NCBI GenBank assembly: GCA_905250025.1
Contig: CAJNOJ010000027.1
Coordinates: 124,001 to 188,000 of the forward strand
Direction of reading: 5' to 3'
Length of the DNA stretch: 64,000 nucleotides
Origin: Adineta ricciae
Lineage: Eukaryota; Rotifera; Eurotatoria; Adinetida; Adinetidae
Both the position numbers and the translations under genes were made by a program. Below the pieces are notes generated by a model. It did not search any database. It was not told the origin of the DNA and saw nothing but the letters and a program-made list of their open reading frames with translations. Shown piece after piece: positions 24,001-38,920 of the stretch; position 1 is the first letter of the stretch, and every line of letters starts with the position of its first letter.

Positions 24001-27000
24001 TCAATTCCATCTAAGGTATCAATGATCGTTTATATGCACATGTGTAATTTGTATTGATATTCAAATTCAATCAATAGTCAAAAAAAGAGAACGAGAGTGA
24101 AGTAGAAAGAACGTGCCCATAGTAGAAATGTTTTTAACGAGTAAACCTCGTAAGATCACTGAACTAGTTGTAATAGTTTCTTATTTGCAAAATTTTTCGT
24201 TTCAGCACGACCGAAGCCGACAACAACTCGATCTCGATTGAATTCAGATAGTAGTACAACATCTACACGTTCACGGCCAAGTGGTGGTGTACCCGCTCGA
24301 TCGGCTGCACCTGTCTCTGCAGGTAATTACACGTCAAACATTCCTTTTCAGCTTTGATCGTATAAGAAATGTGAGCAAATGTAGTTTCATCTCCTAATAA
24401 CCCTCGTGCGCGTTCATCGTCGAGTATTTCTCGTCCATATGCATCTACATTATTCACAACAGGAGGTATTATTATTATCATCATCTTCCTTTTGTTCTGC
24501 GGTGTCGTCTCTCCATGCTGTTGTTCTATCTATACTAGTCATCTTACAACACGTGTTTTTGTTATTGTTTGATTCCGTCATGTGTACAGTTATTGCATGA
24601 TGATGTAAGATAGTGATCAGACAAAGAATAGAAGATCATCCTAAAAATATTGAATGATTTGACTGAAAAAAAAAGAAAACGAAAAATGCATTTCTTTTGT
24701 TTTTAGCTGTGGCAAGCGGTGCTGTCGATGAAGCAATCTTCGAAGAGGCATTCAACTCATCCCCTGCAATCTCTGTAAGAATGATAACTTTGACCTATTG
24801 TAATCTAAGATGTGAAAACATTTACTTATATGTCAAATATCCCATCTGGCAAAAATATCGAGATTATCTCATCAAGTCCATTGAATCCTGAAGATATTTT
24901 TTTTAATTTCAGCTGTCATCGGGCAAAGATGTCGAAAATCAATTATCAACTATTCGAGATACACTCGCCGACACGAATAATGATTGGGAAAAACGTGTCG
25001 AAGCAGTAAGAACATTTCAAACATTGATATGTCTTACTTGTGTTGATAATCCATTTTCTAGTTGAAACGACTACGTTCGATTGTAACCGGTGGCGGTGAT
25101 CAGTATGATGAATTTTTTCGTAATCTTCGTCAACTTGACCTACCTTTGGTCGCAACCGTCAAAGACTTACGCTCACAAATTGTTCGTGAAGTTTGTATTA
25201 CTCTTGCATTCATGTCAATACGACTGACCAATCGATTGGAACGAACGGCTGAATGTGTTCTTCCTGCAATGTTAAGCCTGATTCAGAATAGTGCTAAAAT
25301 AATGGCGACAAGCGGTGCTGTTGCTTTACGTTACATTGTAACCAATACACAATCGAGTAAACTAATTCCGTTGATATTGACGGGAATTGAATCAAAATCA
25401 AAAGATATTCGAAGGTGATTTGACTTCTGTTTTCTATCTTGAAGAAGATTTTATCTTCAATGTTCTAGACAAGCTTATGAACTGATAGTCATTATGCTCT
25501 CCCATTGGGATTTGGTCTACATGGAAAAATATGGCCAATTACTTCATGATGCGATTAAAAAAGGCCTGTCCGATGCTGATGCAGAAGCAAGATCGAATGC
25601 TCGCAAAGCATTCGGATCATTTCGTGACCAATTTCCAACATTAGCTGACGTACTCCTTGCGTCATTGGACTCATCGAAAAAGAAAACATTAATGGTTTGT
25701 TGGAAATTCATGAAATTTCTCTGAGAAGTTCTCAATCGTTGTTATAGGGTGAAATGAGTAATGCATCCAGTACACATTCATTGGCGAGTGTTGGTAGTTC
25801 AAGAATACGTAGTGCAAAAGAGTAAGTCAAGTTAAGCGACAGACGACTTGTTATATGTGCAACTAATTCTTTAGAACGGGATCAAAACAAGTGCGAAGAG
25901 AGAGTGTTGGTAAGATATTAATTATAGAGCTAGACAAGAACAAATTGTTCAAATTAAACACTATGATCTAGATAAACAAGGTTCATCGAGTAGTCTTGCT
26001 CGGTCATCAAGTGCGAATGAACTTGCTCTACGCCAAAAGAGTTCATTATCAAACAGTACGTTTCTTCGTGCGCCGCATTTCAATAACTAGTCTTCTTTTT
26101 AGGTTTGAATGCAACGAGTATTCCAACAAAGACCAGTAAATATTAGTGAACAAGATTTGAATTGTCTACTATCTCTGATTTGTTCAGGTCGAACTCGATA
26201 CCTTCCTCAACAATCGGGTGTAGTAAAATCTACTTCAACTACATCACGTCCACCCCAAACGGTTTCCCAATCTCAACCGGGCAGTCGTTCAACATCACCG
26301 AATTCATTGCGATTGTCATATCTATCGTCAACCCGCACGCCAACTAATACCCGCTCGCGGATACCAGTTGGTTCCAACGGAGGTTCACGAATATCAAGTC
26401 GAGAATCAAGTCCAGGACGGACAAGTACGTACTTCTTCTAAACTCTTTTTTTCGACTCTGTTCATATGTGAAAGTTAAAAAAGTTGACGGTTCAATACAC
26501 TCAGACATTTTTCAGCTTTGTCTTCTAATGGTATCAGCGGTAATAGACGTCGATCAGGACGTAAGTTTAGTGTAGGAAAACCTGTGTACATTTATGTTGT
26601 GTGCTAACATCGTAGTTGTGATCTATTGATTAATATGAAACTGATCAACTGTTCTCGACTGAAATGCATGAATTTTTATTTTACAGGATCGTTTGGTTAC
26701 CGAGGACCAGGAAGTGATTATGGCGATCATGGCAATCAACGTCGTGTTAGTGGTTCTTGGTATGGTGACAGCGGAGATGATGCATCCGAAACGTCAAGTA
26801 TTTGTTCGGAAAGATCATTGGAAGTATGTGTTTTCGTTTTGAAAGTGCTAGTTTATTATATTCGAATCAAATTAGGATATTGCGGACGTATTACGTCGTA
26901 TGTCAAGTAATGAATGGGCTGAACGTAAAGAAAGTTTATCCAGTTTATACCATATGATTCGTGCTGGTCGTGCATTTAGGTAGAGCATGATTCGATTATG

Positions 27001-30000
27001 TAAATCTGACTTAATTTTGTATTTTTAGTCCGCCAGAAATGAAACGTTTGACCGAATTGTTAACAAAGCGTTTCTATGATTCCAATTCACATGTATTTGT
27101 CGCATTTCTTGATGTTTTACCTGAGTTCATCTTTGCGTACAAACGCGAATTGAGTGATTGGCTCTATGCTCTATTAACTCGTTTATTAATTCGTTTGGGT
27201 TCTGTCGATTTACTTGATTCGGTCGCGAAAAGGCTGAAACAATGCTTAGCAGTAGTTAATTCTTCATTTGATGTTCATGCACAATTTACAGTTCTCATTC
27301 GTTTCATTAACGATAATTCATCTGCACCAAGCGTTAAAGCAAAGGAAATTGTGCTTCGTTATTTACAGCAAGTTATTCAACATATGGAGCCTGTCGATAT
27401 CACCAACAATAATGATGTACGTACAGCTCTATCGAGAATTATCAATTGGTCAAGTGAACCGAAAAGTATTGAAATGAGAAAAGTAAGGAACACTCGAAGT
27501 TTAGTCAATTGTTTCTACGCGATCATTCCAGGCAGCTCAAGCGGTTATTGTTGCTGTGCACAATCTTAACCGACCGGAATTCAATTTGATGCTCACGACA
27601 TTAGCGCAAAATTGCCAAGTAAGTACTTTTCCAGTTCGTCAGTCGTTGGATACTCACTTTGCCATGAACATAGTGTTCCAAAGCACTGAAACTCTGTAAT
27701 CGAGAAATTTCGAGAAAAACAAATGTATTGTATGGCACAGCTTTTATCTGACATTGTTAAATGCACTTTTATTGAACATTCTAAGCGAAAGCGTAGAATA
27801 AATCCGTCGACGATCGTCCTTAAAATGACGTGCTACATGCTGATGCAAATAGATTTTATCTCGAGTTTTCCTTGTTAGTTGTGTGGATCAATTCACTAAT
27901 CTGAGCATCCATCTGAAAATACATTTCTCGTTAGATATTAAACGATTCTAAACTTAGCAAGAAAAATGTCGAACGCTTCCTCCGAATAACTAATTTGTTT
28001 CAAATGCTACGATGTATTTTTGATTCCTAAAAATAGTACCAAACAATGTTTATCATTTGCAGGATGCCGCAGCGAAAATCATTCAATCTGCCACTGATTC
28101 ACAATCGCAACTCGACAACAAGTAACAGAAAAAAACTTTATTTTTCGATACATTTTTTTACCTAACTCATTCTCTGATTTCTCGTCAGATATGACTTTTT
28201 TCGACGAACAAGTCTCTCTGGTTTAACATCACCTATGGCATCATCCATGCATTCTGATGTTCAAGCGCCCACATATGCATCTGACATGCGTATTCTAATG
28301 GAGAATATGCAAGCTTTGAATGTGAATCACCGGCAGGATGAGTTATTAGTTAATTCAGCATCGTTGAAAGAGAAAGAACACCGATCAATGATTCCCGTAC
28401 GGCATCATACATCCCACATGTATCACTCACGAACACAACAAGCAGAGCCGTCAGATGTACGTGATCTCAGTTGGAAAAAATCTTCGTCATGACTTTGTCT
28501 TTTCTTTACGGCGTAAATTTAGAGTATTTCTGACGCACCCGATCGTCCTGAAGCAATCGACAGAGCACTTAACGTTGCTAATAATAGCACTTCAACAAAA
28601 GATCAACGACAGCATGCTCTACGTTGTGTATTGAAATTTGCCAAAGTAAATGATGCCGAAACATGGGATTTGGCATTTAGTAAAACACTGAATATATTAA
28701 CGCAAATTCTCGATAATTCGGCTGATGAAGTTCTCTATAAAATTTACAGTTTAAGAATCTTGCGCGAATTATTGACGCATCATACGAATCTGTTTATGAC
28801 TTATATCGAATTAACAATCTTTCGCATATTAAAAGCGCAAAGTGAAACTGAAGGCGAAGTAAATATTTGCAATTATAGAGAGAATTATTCTAGTTCTTCT
28901 TCTTTCGAAGATCACTCGTTTTGCTGAACAAGCAGCTCATGCTGCTGCTGAACATCTACCACCAGAGAATACTGTTCGTGTGCTGAAACCAATCATTGAA
29001 CAAGCGAAATATCCAATGAATCAATCAGCTATAACAATGTTACAGAAAACGATCGAACTGATGAACAAAGAAATCTGCATTGAATTGATGCCTGAAATCA
29101 TCCCACCGCTCCTAACGGTAACGTAACTATTGTTTTCTCTTCGTCTCGATTAAAAAGTTCTTGACATAAAAAGGCGTGGGACAGTAATTCCCATAATCTC
29201 ACCGGTGGAACCAGTGTAAGTGCATGCGAGTTCCGTTGGATTGTTGTTTTTTTCATACAGGAAACGAAAACATCAATGCTTCTTGCGAAACTACCCGCAT
29301 GTTAAAATGCATTTAAATCAAAACTGCTTGACATACGAGAAAATCAGTGTTTACTTTCGGTGAAGACTCACCAGTCGGTTTCTATTTTAGTCATGGGACA
29401 ATGAAACATCAAGCGTACGAAAAGCAGCCGTCTTCTGTCTGGTGTCGATTTACATGGTCGTTGGCGATACTCTTCGCACACATTTACATAAACTAAGCGC
29501 AAGCAAGGTGAGTTTACTCGAGCACGGTTTTGCAACTATGTTTAAATACGAAAACTAACGCGTGAGGTCATTATAAAGTCATTTTATCCATTAGGATTAA
29601 TCTGCAGTCATCAGATACATGAGATCGATTTGAGCGAGATTAGAATAATTATTCTGCCTTGTAGCATTTAGCTTCAGTTAGGATCGTGAGTAAATGATAG
29701 AATATCGAATAAGTTCATCCTTTTCGAAATATTCTGCATGTATCACATGACAGGGATGAAAGAAAGCGCTTTTAAAAAACAGGAAACTTACTTAATCCTC
29801 CGAGAGGAAGTAATGCTGTGCATCTACTGACTTACTTGTATATGTTTGATAGTCAAAATCGTGTTTGACCTGCTCTAGTCGAATAATCATTGATTCAGAT
29901 CTCATGTCATTTAAAAATCCATTCGAAACAGTTGTCATTGTTGTTAAAGGGCATTGCAATAGACATATTCTTAACCTTTTTCTTGATAGTTCGAGAAAAG

Positions 30001-30444
30001 TTAATGATAATCTTCGTTTGAAATATTCGCATAATTACTGTGTTATGCATCGAGTTCTATTAAAAAACAAAACGGCATACGCTTGTAAAAGTCGGTTCAA
30101 ATGATCACCTCAGGATACGTTTGGATTCTTAATCATCCGCAATGTTAGCCATTTTTTTCGTTGTATCCAGTAAATTATTAAAAAGATTTTCATCACGGAG
30201 TAATAATTATCCGAGAAAATACTACTTAAGAACATATATTATAATCGGCTCGGAGAATTTATATTTGACTTGATTTGTCTTTTTCTTTCATCGAATGCTG
30301 AATGGAGTATCAATCCTGTTCTTATCTTATTTTTAGCTCAAATTATTAAATGTTTACATCTCAAAAGCTCAACAACAAACAGCTACGAGCAATTCTGAAA
30401 AGTCAACAGCATCAAATGGGCTTAACAATAATCAAACTTCCTGA
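21083..30444 (+). CDS. CLASP1: CLASP, microtubule plus-end rescue factor (complete)
   Basis: CLIP-associating protein: binds tubulin lattices and EB1 to stabilise microtubule plus ends at the cortex, spindle and kinetochores. More than 20 exons. Order: TOG1 (21083 to about 23430); Ser/Thr/Arg-rich linker; TOG2 (about 24900-25720: LKRLRSIVTGGGDQYDEFF, DLRSQIVREVCITLAF, IQNSAKIMATSGAVALRYIV); a long basic Ser-rich region with an SxIP EB1-binding motif (SRIP at 26355-26366) and TSIPTKTS; TOG3 (about 26875-27620: MSSNEWAERKESLSSLYHMI, FVAFLDVLPEFIFAYKREL); and the C-terminal CLASP domain (28540 onward: EIIPPLLT, NETSSVRKAAVFCLVSIYMV, LKLLNVYISKAQQ) that binds CLIP-type and adaptor partners. Most introns are short; long ones lie at about 27618-28063, 29121-29392 and 29508-30336. 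The symbol marks the family; it is a single invertebrate-type CLASP here. Confidence 0.95.
22909..22943 (+). other. Candidate alternative first coding exon of CLASP (a), copy 2
   Basis: Counterpart of 7691-7725; encodes MKRTSPTQIINK, donor GTAAGTG, in phase with the exon at 23033. The only difference from copy 1 is synonymous. Confidence 0.5.
23677..23824 (+). other. Candidate alternative first or cassette exon of CLASP (b), copy 2
   Basis: Counterpart of 8457-8604, encoding MDSSLFERFFDPTST through RLNKTRQLLI, then a GTATAC donor, in phase 1 with the exon beginning ARPKPTTTR. Use as a first exon would give a CLASP isoform without TOG1. Confidence 0.6.
29174..29215 (+). other. Candidate 42-bp in-frame cassette exon in the CLASP C-terminal domain
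   Basis: Lies in the intron between EIIPPLLT and SWDNETSSVRK. It encodes AWDSNSHNLTGGTS, resembles the start of the following exon (aligned W-D), ends at a strong GTAAGTG donor, and is 14 codons long so inclusion keeps frame. The acceptor (CATAAAAAG) lacks a pyrimidine tract, which is the main doubt. Confidence 0.35.
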
Positions 30445-30547
30445 CATTATCTTCCTATTTTTCTTTTATGTGTGTGTATTTGTGTGTGTGTGTACATAGA
30501 GAGTTAGTCTTTTTACCTTTCTATTAACTTAATGTACGTGTGTCTTT

Positions 30548-30553
30548 AATAAA
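30548..30553 (+). terminator. Polyadenylation signal AATAAA, CLASP
   Basis: First AATAAA after the CLASP stop, about 104 nt downstream. Confidence 0.45.
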
Positions 30554-31690
30554 AACAAGGGAATTTCTCTCGCAATTAATGGCTGGCTGGTTCGAACACG
30601 GACAGCAAATCGTTGCCAAGGAGGATGGCTCGCGGATAGGAAAACACTCAATAACTTTGGCGAAGATCTTCTTCACGCCTATTTGCCATAACAGAAAAGA
30701 ATTAGCAAGATCCGTTTGTCTAGCTGAAACATATGTATATCTATTTATGTGTGTAATCAATTGTAAAATGAAGAGACATCGACGGAATATTCGTGGTTAA
30801 ATTCATTAAATAATTATATTGTTAGTAATGCATGGTTTATCGGAAATAATTATGATATATCTTCGAGAAGATTCGTCCATATTTCTCCATGTAGCATTGA
30901 GTGGGTAGAAGAGGAAAAATGTGAAATAGGAAGGGGTTTTGTATTCGAGTAAGGAGATCTGACATATCATTTTGCGCGATTAACAGATGGGCTAATTGTA
31001 AATTCTGTTCAAGAGATAAATAGCATCTGTTAATATTGTCCTATTATGTCTATGTATTGATTCATGATTGGAACGAATATTTATATCAATTAGTAATATA
31101 TTATTACGTGAGGAGACTTTTGATAACCGATGAAAATTGTTTTCATCGGTTATCAAACGCGGTTATTTTTCTTCAGTAGTTGCCAGTGCAGATTTATATT
31201 CTTTGAACTTGTGAATTATTCATAAACAGTTTTCTTCTTTTATTGTGCTGAAACTATAGTTAGCATTCTTTGTAATGAATAGGAAAGTAAGGTAGGTCTA
31301 TTCTTTCGAGATAGAAGTGTATGCAGTCTTTATTATTGAATATGATACATATCTAGGCTTAATTTGAATAACAATTCATTTCCGAAGAAGATTGCAATAA
31401 GAATATTAAAATCTGACAGAAAAAGAATCTCTCTATAAATAGAAATCTTTCGCTGGAGCAAGACGATTATCTCCACGGATAACAGAGATATCTTCTGCGG
31501 AGGCAGAGTCCGTAGACAAGGCAAGCACGAGAGAGATGAAGAGAGAGAGAGAAAAGAGAAGAAATACTTTTTCTCTTTCTCTCGTTTTCTGCTTCTTCTC
31601 GAGTCTCATCGGTGTCATTTCTTTCACCTTCAATCCGTATTCAACATTATCTTCTTAAGCCTATCTTGCATTTCAGACTCATCATCCAAC
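30554..31690. other. Intergenic, CLASP to Trp-amide precursor gene
   Basis: AT-rich. Contains a perfect 18-bp inverted repeat (31119-31157) and a purine run followed by a pyrimidine run (about 31530-31605). No supported gene. A good acceptor (TTGCATTTCAG) shortly before 31691 suggests a spliced 5' UTR for the next gene. Confidence 0.5.
31119..31157. repeat. Perfect inverted repeat, 18-bp arms, 3-nt loop
   Basis: Arm 31119-31136 (TTTGATAACCGATGAAAA) is exactly complementary to 31140-31157, around the loop TTG. Too short for a typical pre-miRNA. It could be a transcript-end hairpin or a remnant of a small mobile element. Confidence 0.85.
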
Positions 31691-32490
31691 ATGAAAGTGT
31701 ACTTTTTTGTATTCGTTGTACTTATCGTTTTGGTACAAACATATTTCTCCAATGCCGAGTTCTCGGAGAGCTCGTCAGAAAACGACAATCTCAACCGGTA
31801 AGTGGATCAGACGTTTCCCAACATTGCCCATTCTAAATATTTACATGATTGCAATATTCCGTAACATGCCGAAGAATAAACAAAGTTAGATGAGAAGTAC
31901 ATTCGATGTCTCGTCCTAACGATTATTTTTGCTCATGCTTCTGACGGCAAGCATTCTGTTTGATGACTATGTGTTTCGCGCATATTTATTTATCATGGAG
32001 TCGACTTGTTTTTCTGACTGTTTATTAAATCAATTGATTAATATCCACGTGAGTGAAGTTGTCAGTTTGCTTGAAACATTATTCAATCAAATGTGTAATT
32101 ATATTCCACATCTTACGTTTTTTTTTGAAAAATCTGTTTGTCATCAACATAGAAACTTTTCTTATGGATCTAATCAACAAAATGCTCTTTTATTTCTCGG
32201 TATTTTCGAAGGTTCATGAACAAACGCTTGAGCTCACAATGGGGAAAACGTTTACAGACAATTTGGGGTAAACGATCTGCCAGTGATAATAACGAATTAT
32301 ATCAACATATTCTTCGCGAACTTTATCGACCTTCGGCACGTATGCGGCAATTGGAACAATCTCAAAATTCAGTTGACAATGACCGTAGGTTCGTACATTC
32401 GAATCGATTTGTCATTGGTTAACATGTATTCTTCTTCGAACGTTTTTAGCGAATCATTTAACTCTTGAAGAGTTCATGGCACAGCGTTGA
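31691..32490 (+). CDS. Putative secreted Trp-amide neuropeptide precursor
   Basis: Predicted 106-residue precursor from three exons (31691-31797, 32212-32384, 32450-32490), all joined in phase. The N-terminus is a clear signal peptide (MKVYFFVFVVLIVLVQTYF, then SNA and likely cleavage). Exon 2 encodes three Lys-Arg sites in tandem, FMNKR, LSSQWGKR and LQTIWGKR. The Gly-Lys-Arg context predicts two short peptides, LSSQW-amide and LQTIW-amide, after convertase, carboxypeptidase and amidating-enzyme action. The remaining C-terminal region (SASDNNELYQHILREL onward) looks like a spacer. I cannot place it in a named family; Trp-amide ends occur in myoinhibitory and GWamide peptides of protostomes, but lengths differ. 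It is small and split, so easily missed. The 414-bp first intron could hide a further exon. Confidence 0.65.
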
Positions 32491-32669
32491 ACATGAAGAC
32501 AAATGCCAATGCAAAAAGAAACGGAAAATATGTTATAAAAAAAAAAGATCCTAAAGAATAATCTTCATCCTTTTTTCTTTAACTCTGAGTTTTTTTTCTT
32601 ATATATTTTGTGTCAAATTCTACTGCAACAAATAAAAGTCAACTAACGTGCTGTGAATCTTTGTTATCC

Positions 32670-33640
32670 TTAAGTATATATTAAACTCACTTCGGAAGAA
32701 GATACGTCATTTTGTTGAGAAAAAGAGGTGGGAATAATCTGTCCGTGTGCATTAGCAAATTCACTTGTGATATTTTGTTTTCTCGTTCGAAATGAATCAC
32801 CAAAACAATAATGTTCATACTTTACATATTTATCGACAATTAAATCAGTTTTATATCTAATGTCAATGTCCAAATGGCTTGTTTTCAATTGAAAACTAAT
32901 TGTATCGAGTTGATTAGTTGCATAGATCAAGGTGATGCAAATGTTAGAGATTCTCACATCAAGGACGTGCGCATGACTTCATCGTCGATATCCGTTTGAT
33001 CTTCTTGTTTTATACTTTTATTTTATCAGACTACTCGTATATCTCAGATACTTTTTACGAAGTATTCATCTCTATGACATAATAATCAACTCTTTCTCTA
33101 TTTCGCCACGAATGACTGCACATTTCCTTCGTTATCATGAGAAAGTACTAGTAGAATAGAGCAAGACAAACGTGAAAAATTCGATGAGAACAAAAAAGAC
33201 ATGAGATGTTTATAGAAAACAACTAAGAAACTATTCCTCTGACAGTCGGCGTTTTCCAATCCAAAACAGACTTGCATGACAATGGCAATATACACGGTAA
33301 GACGTTTTTGTGTCAAAGACGGGGATTTAATCAAAGAAGAAAACTAACATCGAGAACCCGGCGATCCATTGCATGTGCTGTAAATACAGTAACAAACCAG
33401 CTGTAAATGAGAATATGCCAAGTTCCAGTGTCTCGATTTTCGATGACATAGAACGTTGATGTTTTTATTGAATGCGCTCCGAATATTAAACATTTTTTTG
33501 CGTTACTAATTTGATTAACTTCGATGTGATTTACCTAAGTCAAAACATGATTCAAAGCCAAGTTAAGCTCGTTTTACGTCATCTCGATTAATAATTGAGT
33601 TAAATTCCGTCGTCTTTTCTACTTATGCTATTGTTTAGAA
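32670..33640 (-). CDS. Unrecognised minus-strand multi-exon gene (model incomplete)
   Basis: No family recognised. The best evidence is a 62-codon open exon at 33349-33534, bounded by an acceptor (TTTTGACTTAG) and a GTTAGT donor, containing NAKKCLIFGAHSIKTSTFYV then ENRDTGTWHILIYSWF and HAMDRRVLD. An upstream open piece ends at GTAAAA near 33557. Downstream open stretches at 33098-33240 (FLVVFYKHLMSFLF) and 32670-32957 (ISNICITLIYATNQLDTISF) could be later exons. Start, junctions and length are not established. It lies tail-side of the CRMP gene on the same strand. Confidence 0.35.
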
Positions 33641-34081
33641 AAATTATGTTGATTTCAAACGAGACAAACTTTCTTGAAATCGTCACTTGGCACACTTTTA
33701 AATAGAAAGAATTAAAAGTTCATGTCATTAAATCGGAATGAGATCAAGATATTCCATAGAGAGAACAGAAACAAAAGAATTACAGCAATCGTATAAAATA
33801 AAACTTCTATGCTGTTGAGTTAAAGCACAAAAATGAATCTACGAAAATATTGAGAAGAAAAGAAACCCGAAAATGTAACTTTAAAAAAAAACGGCTGTTT
33901 TCACAGTTTCCTATGAAAAACAACAACGGAAAATTATGTTATAGAACTCGATGTACTCCAAATTATGACTGAATACATATTGTTTAATCTAAATATGCTG
34001 AGTTAAATTGAAAAGAAACAAGTCCTTTTGATTATCAGGAAGAATAGAACAAAAGACTGAAGACAAGCAATTGAATATTTT
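33641..34081. other. Intergenic, upstream of the unrecognised minus gene
   Basis: Very AT-rich; nothing recognised. It would contain the CRMP/DHP 3' UTR. Confidence 0.45.
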
Positions 34082-37594
<3,513 letters not shown>

Positions 37595-38920
37595 TCTTCT
37601 ATTTTATATTCTGAGGTTAGTAAAAAGAGTTACTTGGGTAGGAATGTTTCCCTTACAACTAACATCTCGACTAGGCTTTTTTTCTTCGCTCCTCAGTTTT
37701 TCTTTCTTCTTCTTCTTCGTCTCACGATCTATCCGACTAGGTTCATTATTTCTTTCTCCCCTTCTTTTTTTTTGTTGTTTCTCGTCCTGTCAACATAGAA
37801 AAGGAAAAACTATAGATCCTGATCGATAAATAAATACTATTTCAAAACACAACAACACTCTTACTTCTGACTTTAGCGCTGCGGCTGGTTCGTTATGTTG
37901 ATTTCTAATCGGCATGAGTGGTACACGAAATGAGTATAGGAAATCTAGAATGAGAGACGATATAGAAAGTCGAGTTCTCTCTTGTTCAACTCGACTCGAT
38001 TGTAAAATGTGAACCAACAAGTGTCAAATGAGTTGTCAACAACGTTCGAGATCGCGTCTACACACTTACGTTACGTCTGATATTTGTTTAAGGTATACAT
38101 GGTGATCAACGAACGGAAGTGTCACATCACAATCATATCGAATGATTGAACTCTATTGTGTAAAGATCGACATTCAATCAAAACTGTATTGAACGCGATT
38201 TATTCGCTTTCTCGTCGCTGTGTTTTTTACTTTTCAAAGAGAAGAAGGATAAACTGTGAGCAGAACAAATGTAAAATTTTAATGGCAAGCCATTCGAATA
38301 TGATACCATCACTCAATGTACATACAGCTGAGCGAAATTGAACACGATTGTCGACAGCTGAAGCATTCCTTCATTATCACACAAATCAACAATTTCAAGC
38401 ACTGCCTTGTGCGGCAATATCTATGAACAATTGTTACATTCGTAGAATTATCTTGGAAGTGTTTGTTATGCAATGAGAAAGGGTCCTTATCATATGAGAA
38501 TAATTTTTGAGTCATACACTCTTTAAAATTATGGAGGACATGGCCTACATTGAGTAGCCGGTGCTTACAGACACAGGATTGAATACATTCTGTTAATTGT
38601 AACATTAATCATTTACCTAGTAACAGAAAAACAAAATCCAGCCGCTCTAATGAAATTAGTATTAATCATCTTGAACTAACGCCCTCTATCCATTTGATAA
38701 ACGATTTTGCAATATTTGCTTTGGAATTATTTTTTAATACGTCTAACTTGCTTTTTATATGATAAATTCTAGTGAATCTACGTGCTTTTTTACTTTCATA
38801 TACGTGAAATACAATTCGAGATAATAATCATTTATATACGTTTAGACGTTTCATTCACGCTATTATATTCTTCTACGTTCTTCGTACAAACAAACACCAA
38901 GAACGATTGAATAATTCATA
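37595..38920. other. Intergenic between divergent CRMP and PCYT1 genes
   Basis: The CRMP-proximal part shows a minus-strand 5' UTR intron (GTTAGT to CTAACCTCAG, about 37611-37660) and pyrimidine-rich tracts. The rest has no supported gene. A cysteine-rich minus-strand frame at 38309-38605 is discussed among rejected items. Confidence 0.5.

Larger units (their letters stand above)
15215..24976 (+). repeat. Direct-order segment, copy 2
   Basis: Collinear counterpart of 1-9757. It starts at or before 15215, 40 bp after the ACADM stop codon, and runs to the point matching the 'n' of copy 1. Beyond it CLASP continues intact. Differences include microsatellite length (CT run at 17633-17650, shorter in copy 1 near 2411), poly-A and poly-T lengths, and an 18-bp in-frame insertion at the CLASP N-terminus. 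Confidence 0.95.

Noticed and set aside
30575..30625. tRNA-like T-loop motif (GGTTCGAACAC)
   Set aside because: Flanking bases cannot form the T-stem and no acceptor, D or anticodon arms can be drawn.
30524..30800. Overlapping open frames on both strands after CLASP
   Set aside because: No splice signals, no recognisable domain, and they overlap the likely CLASP 3' UTR.
31433..31633. Minus-strand frame with a hydrophobic start
   Set aside because: Composed mostly of a purine/pyrimidine low-complexity run; no splice or family support.
38309..38605. Cysteine-rich minus-strand frame, with a stretch resembling a reverse-transcriptase zinc knuckle (CxC...GHVLHxxxxC)
   Set aside because: Only one weak motif, no adjoining polymerase sequence and no poly-A or target-site duplication; too little to call a retroelement relic.
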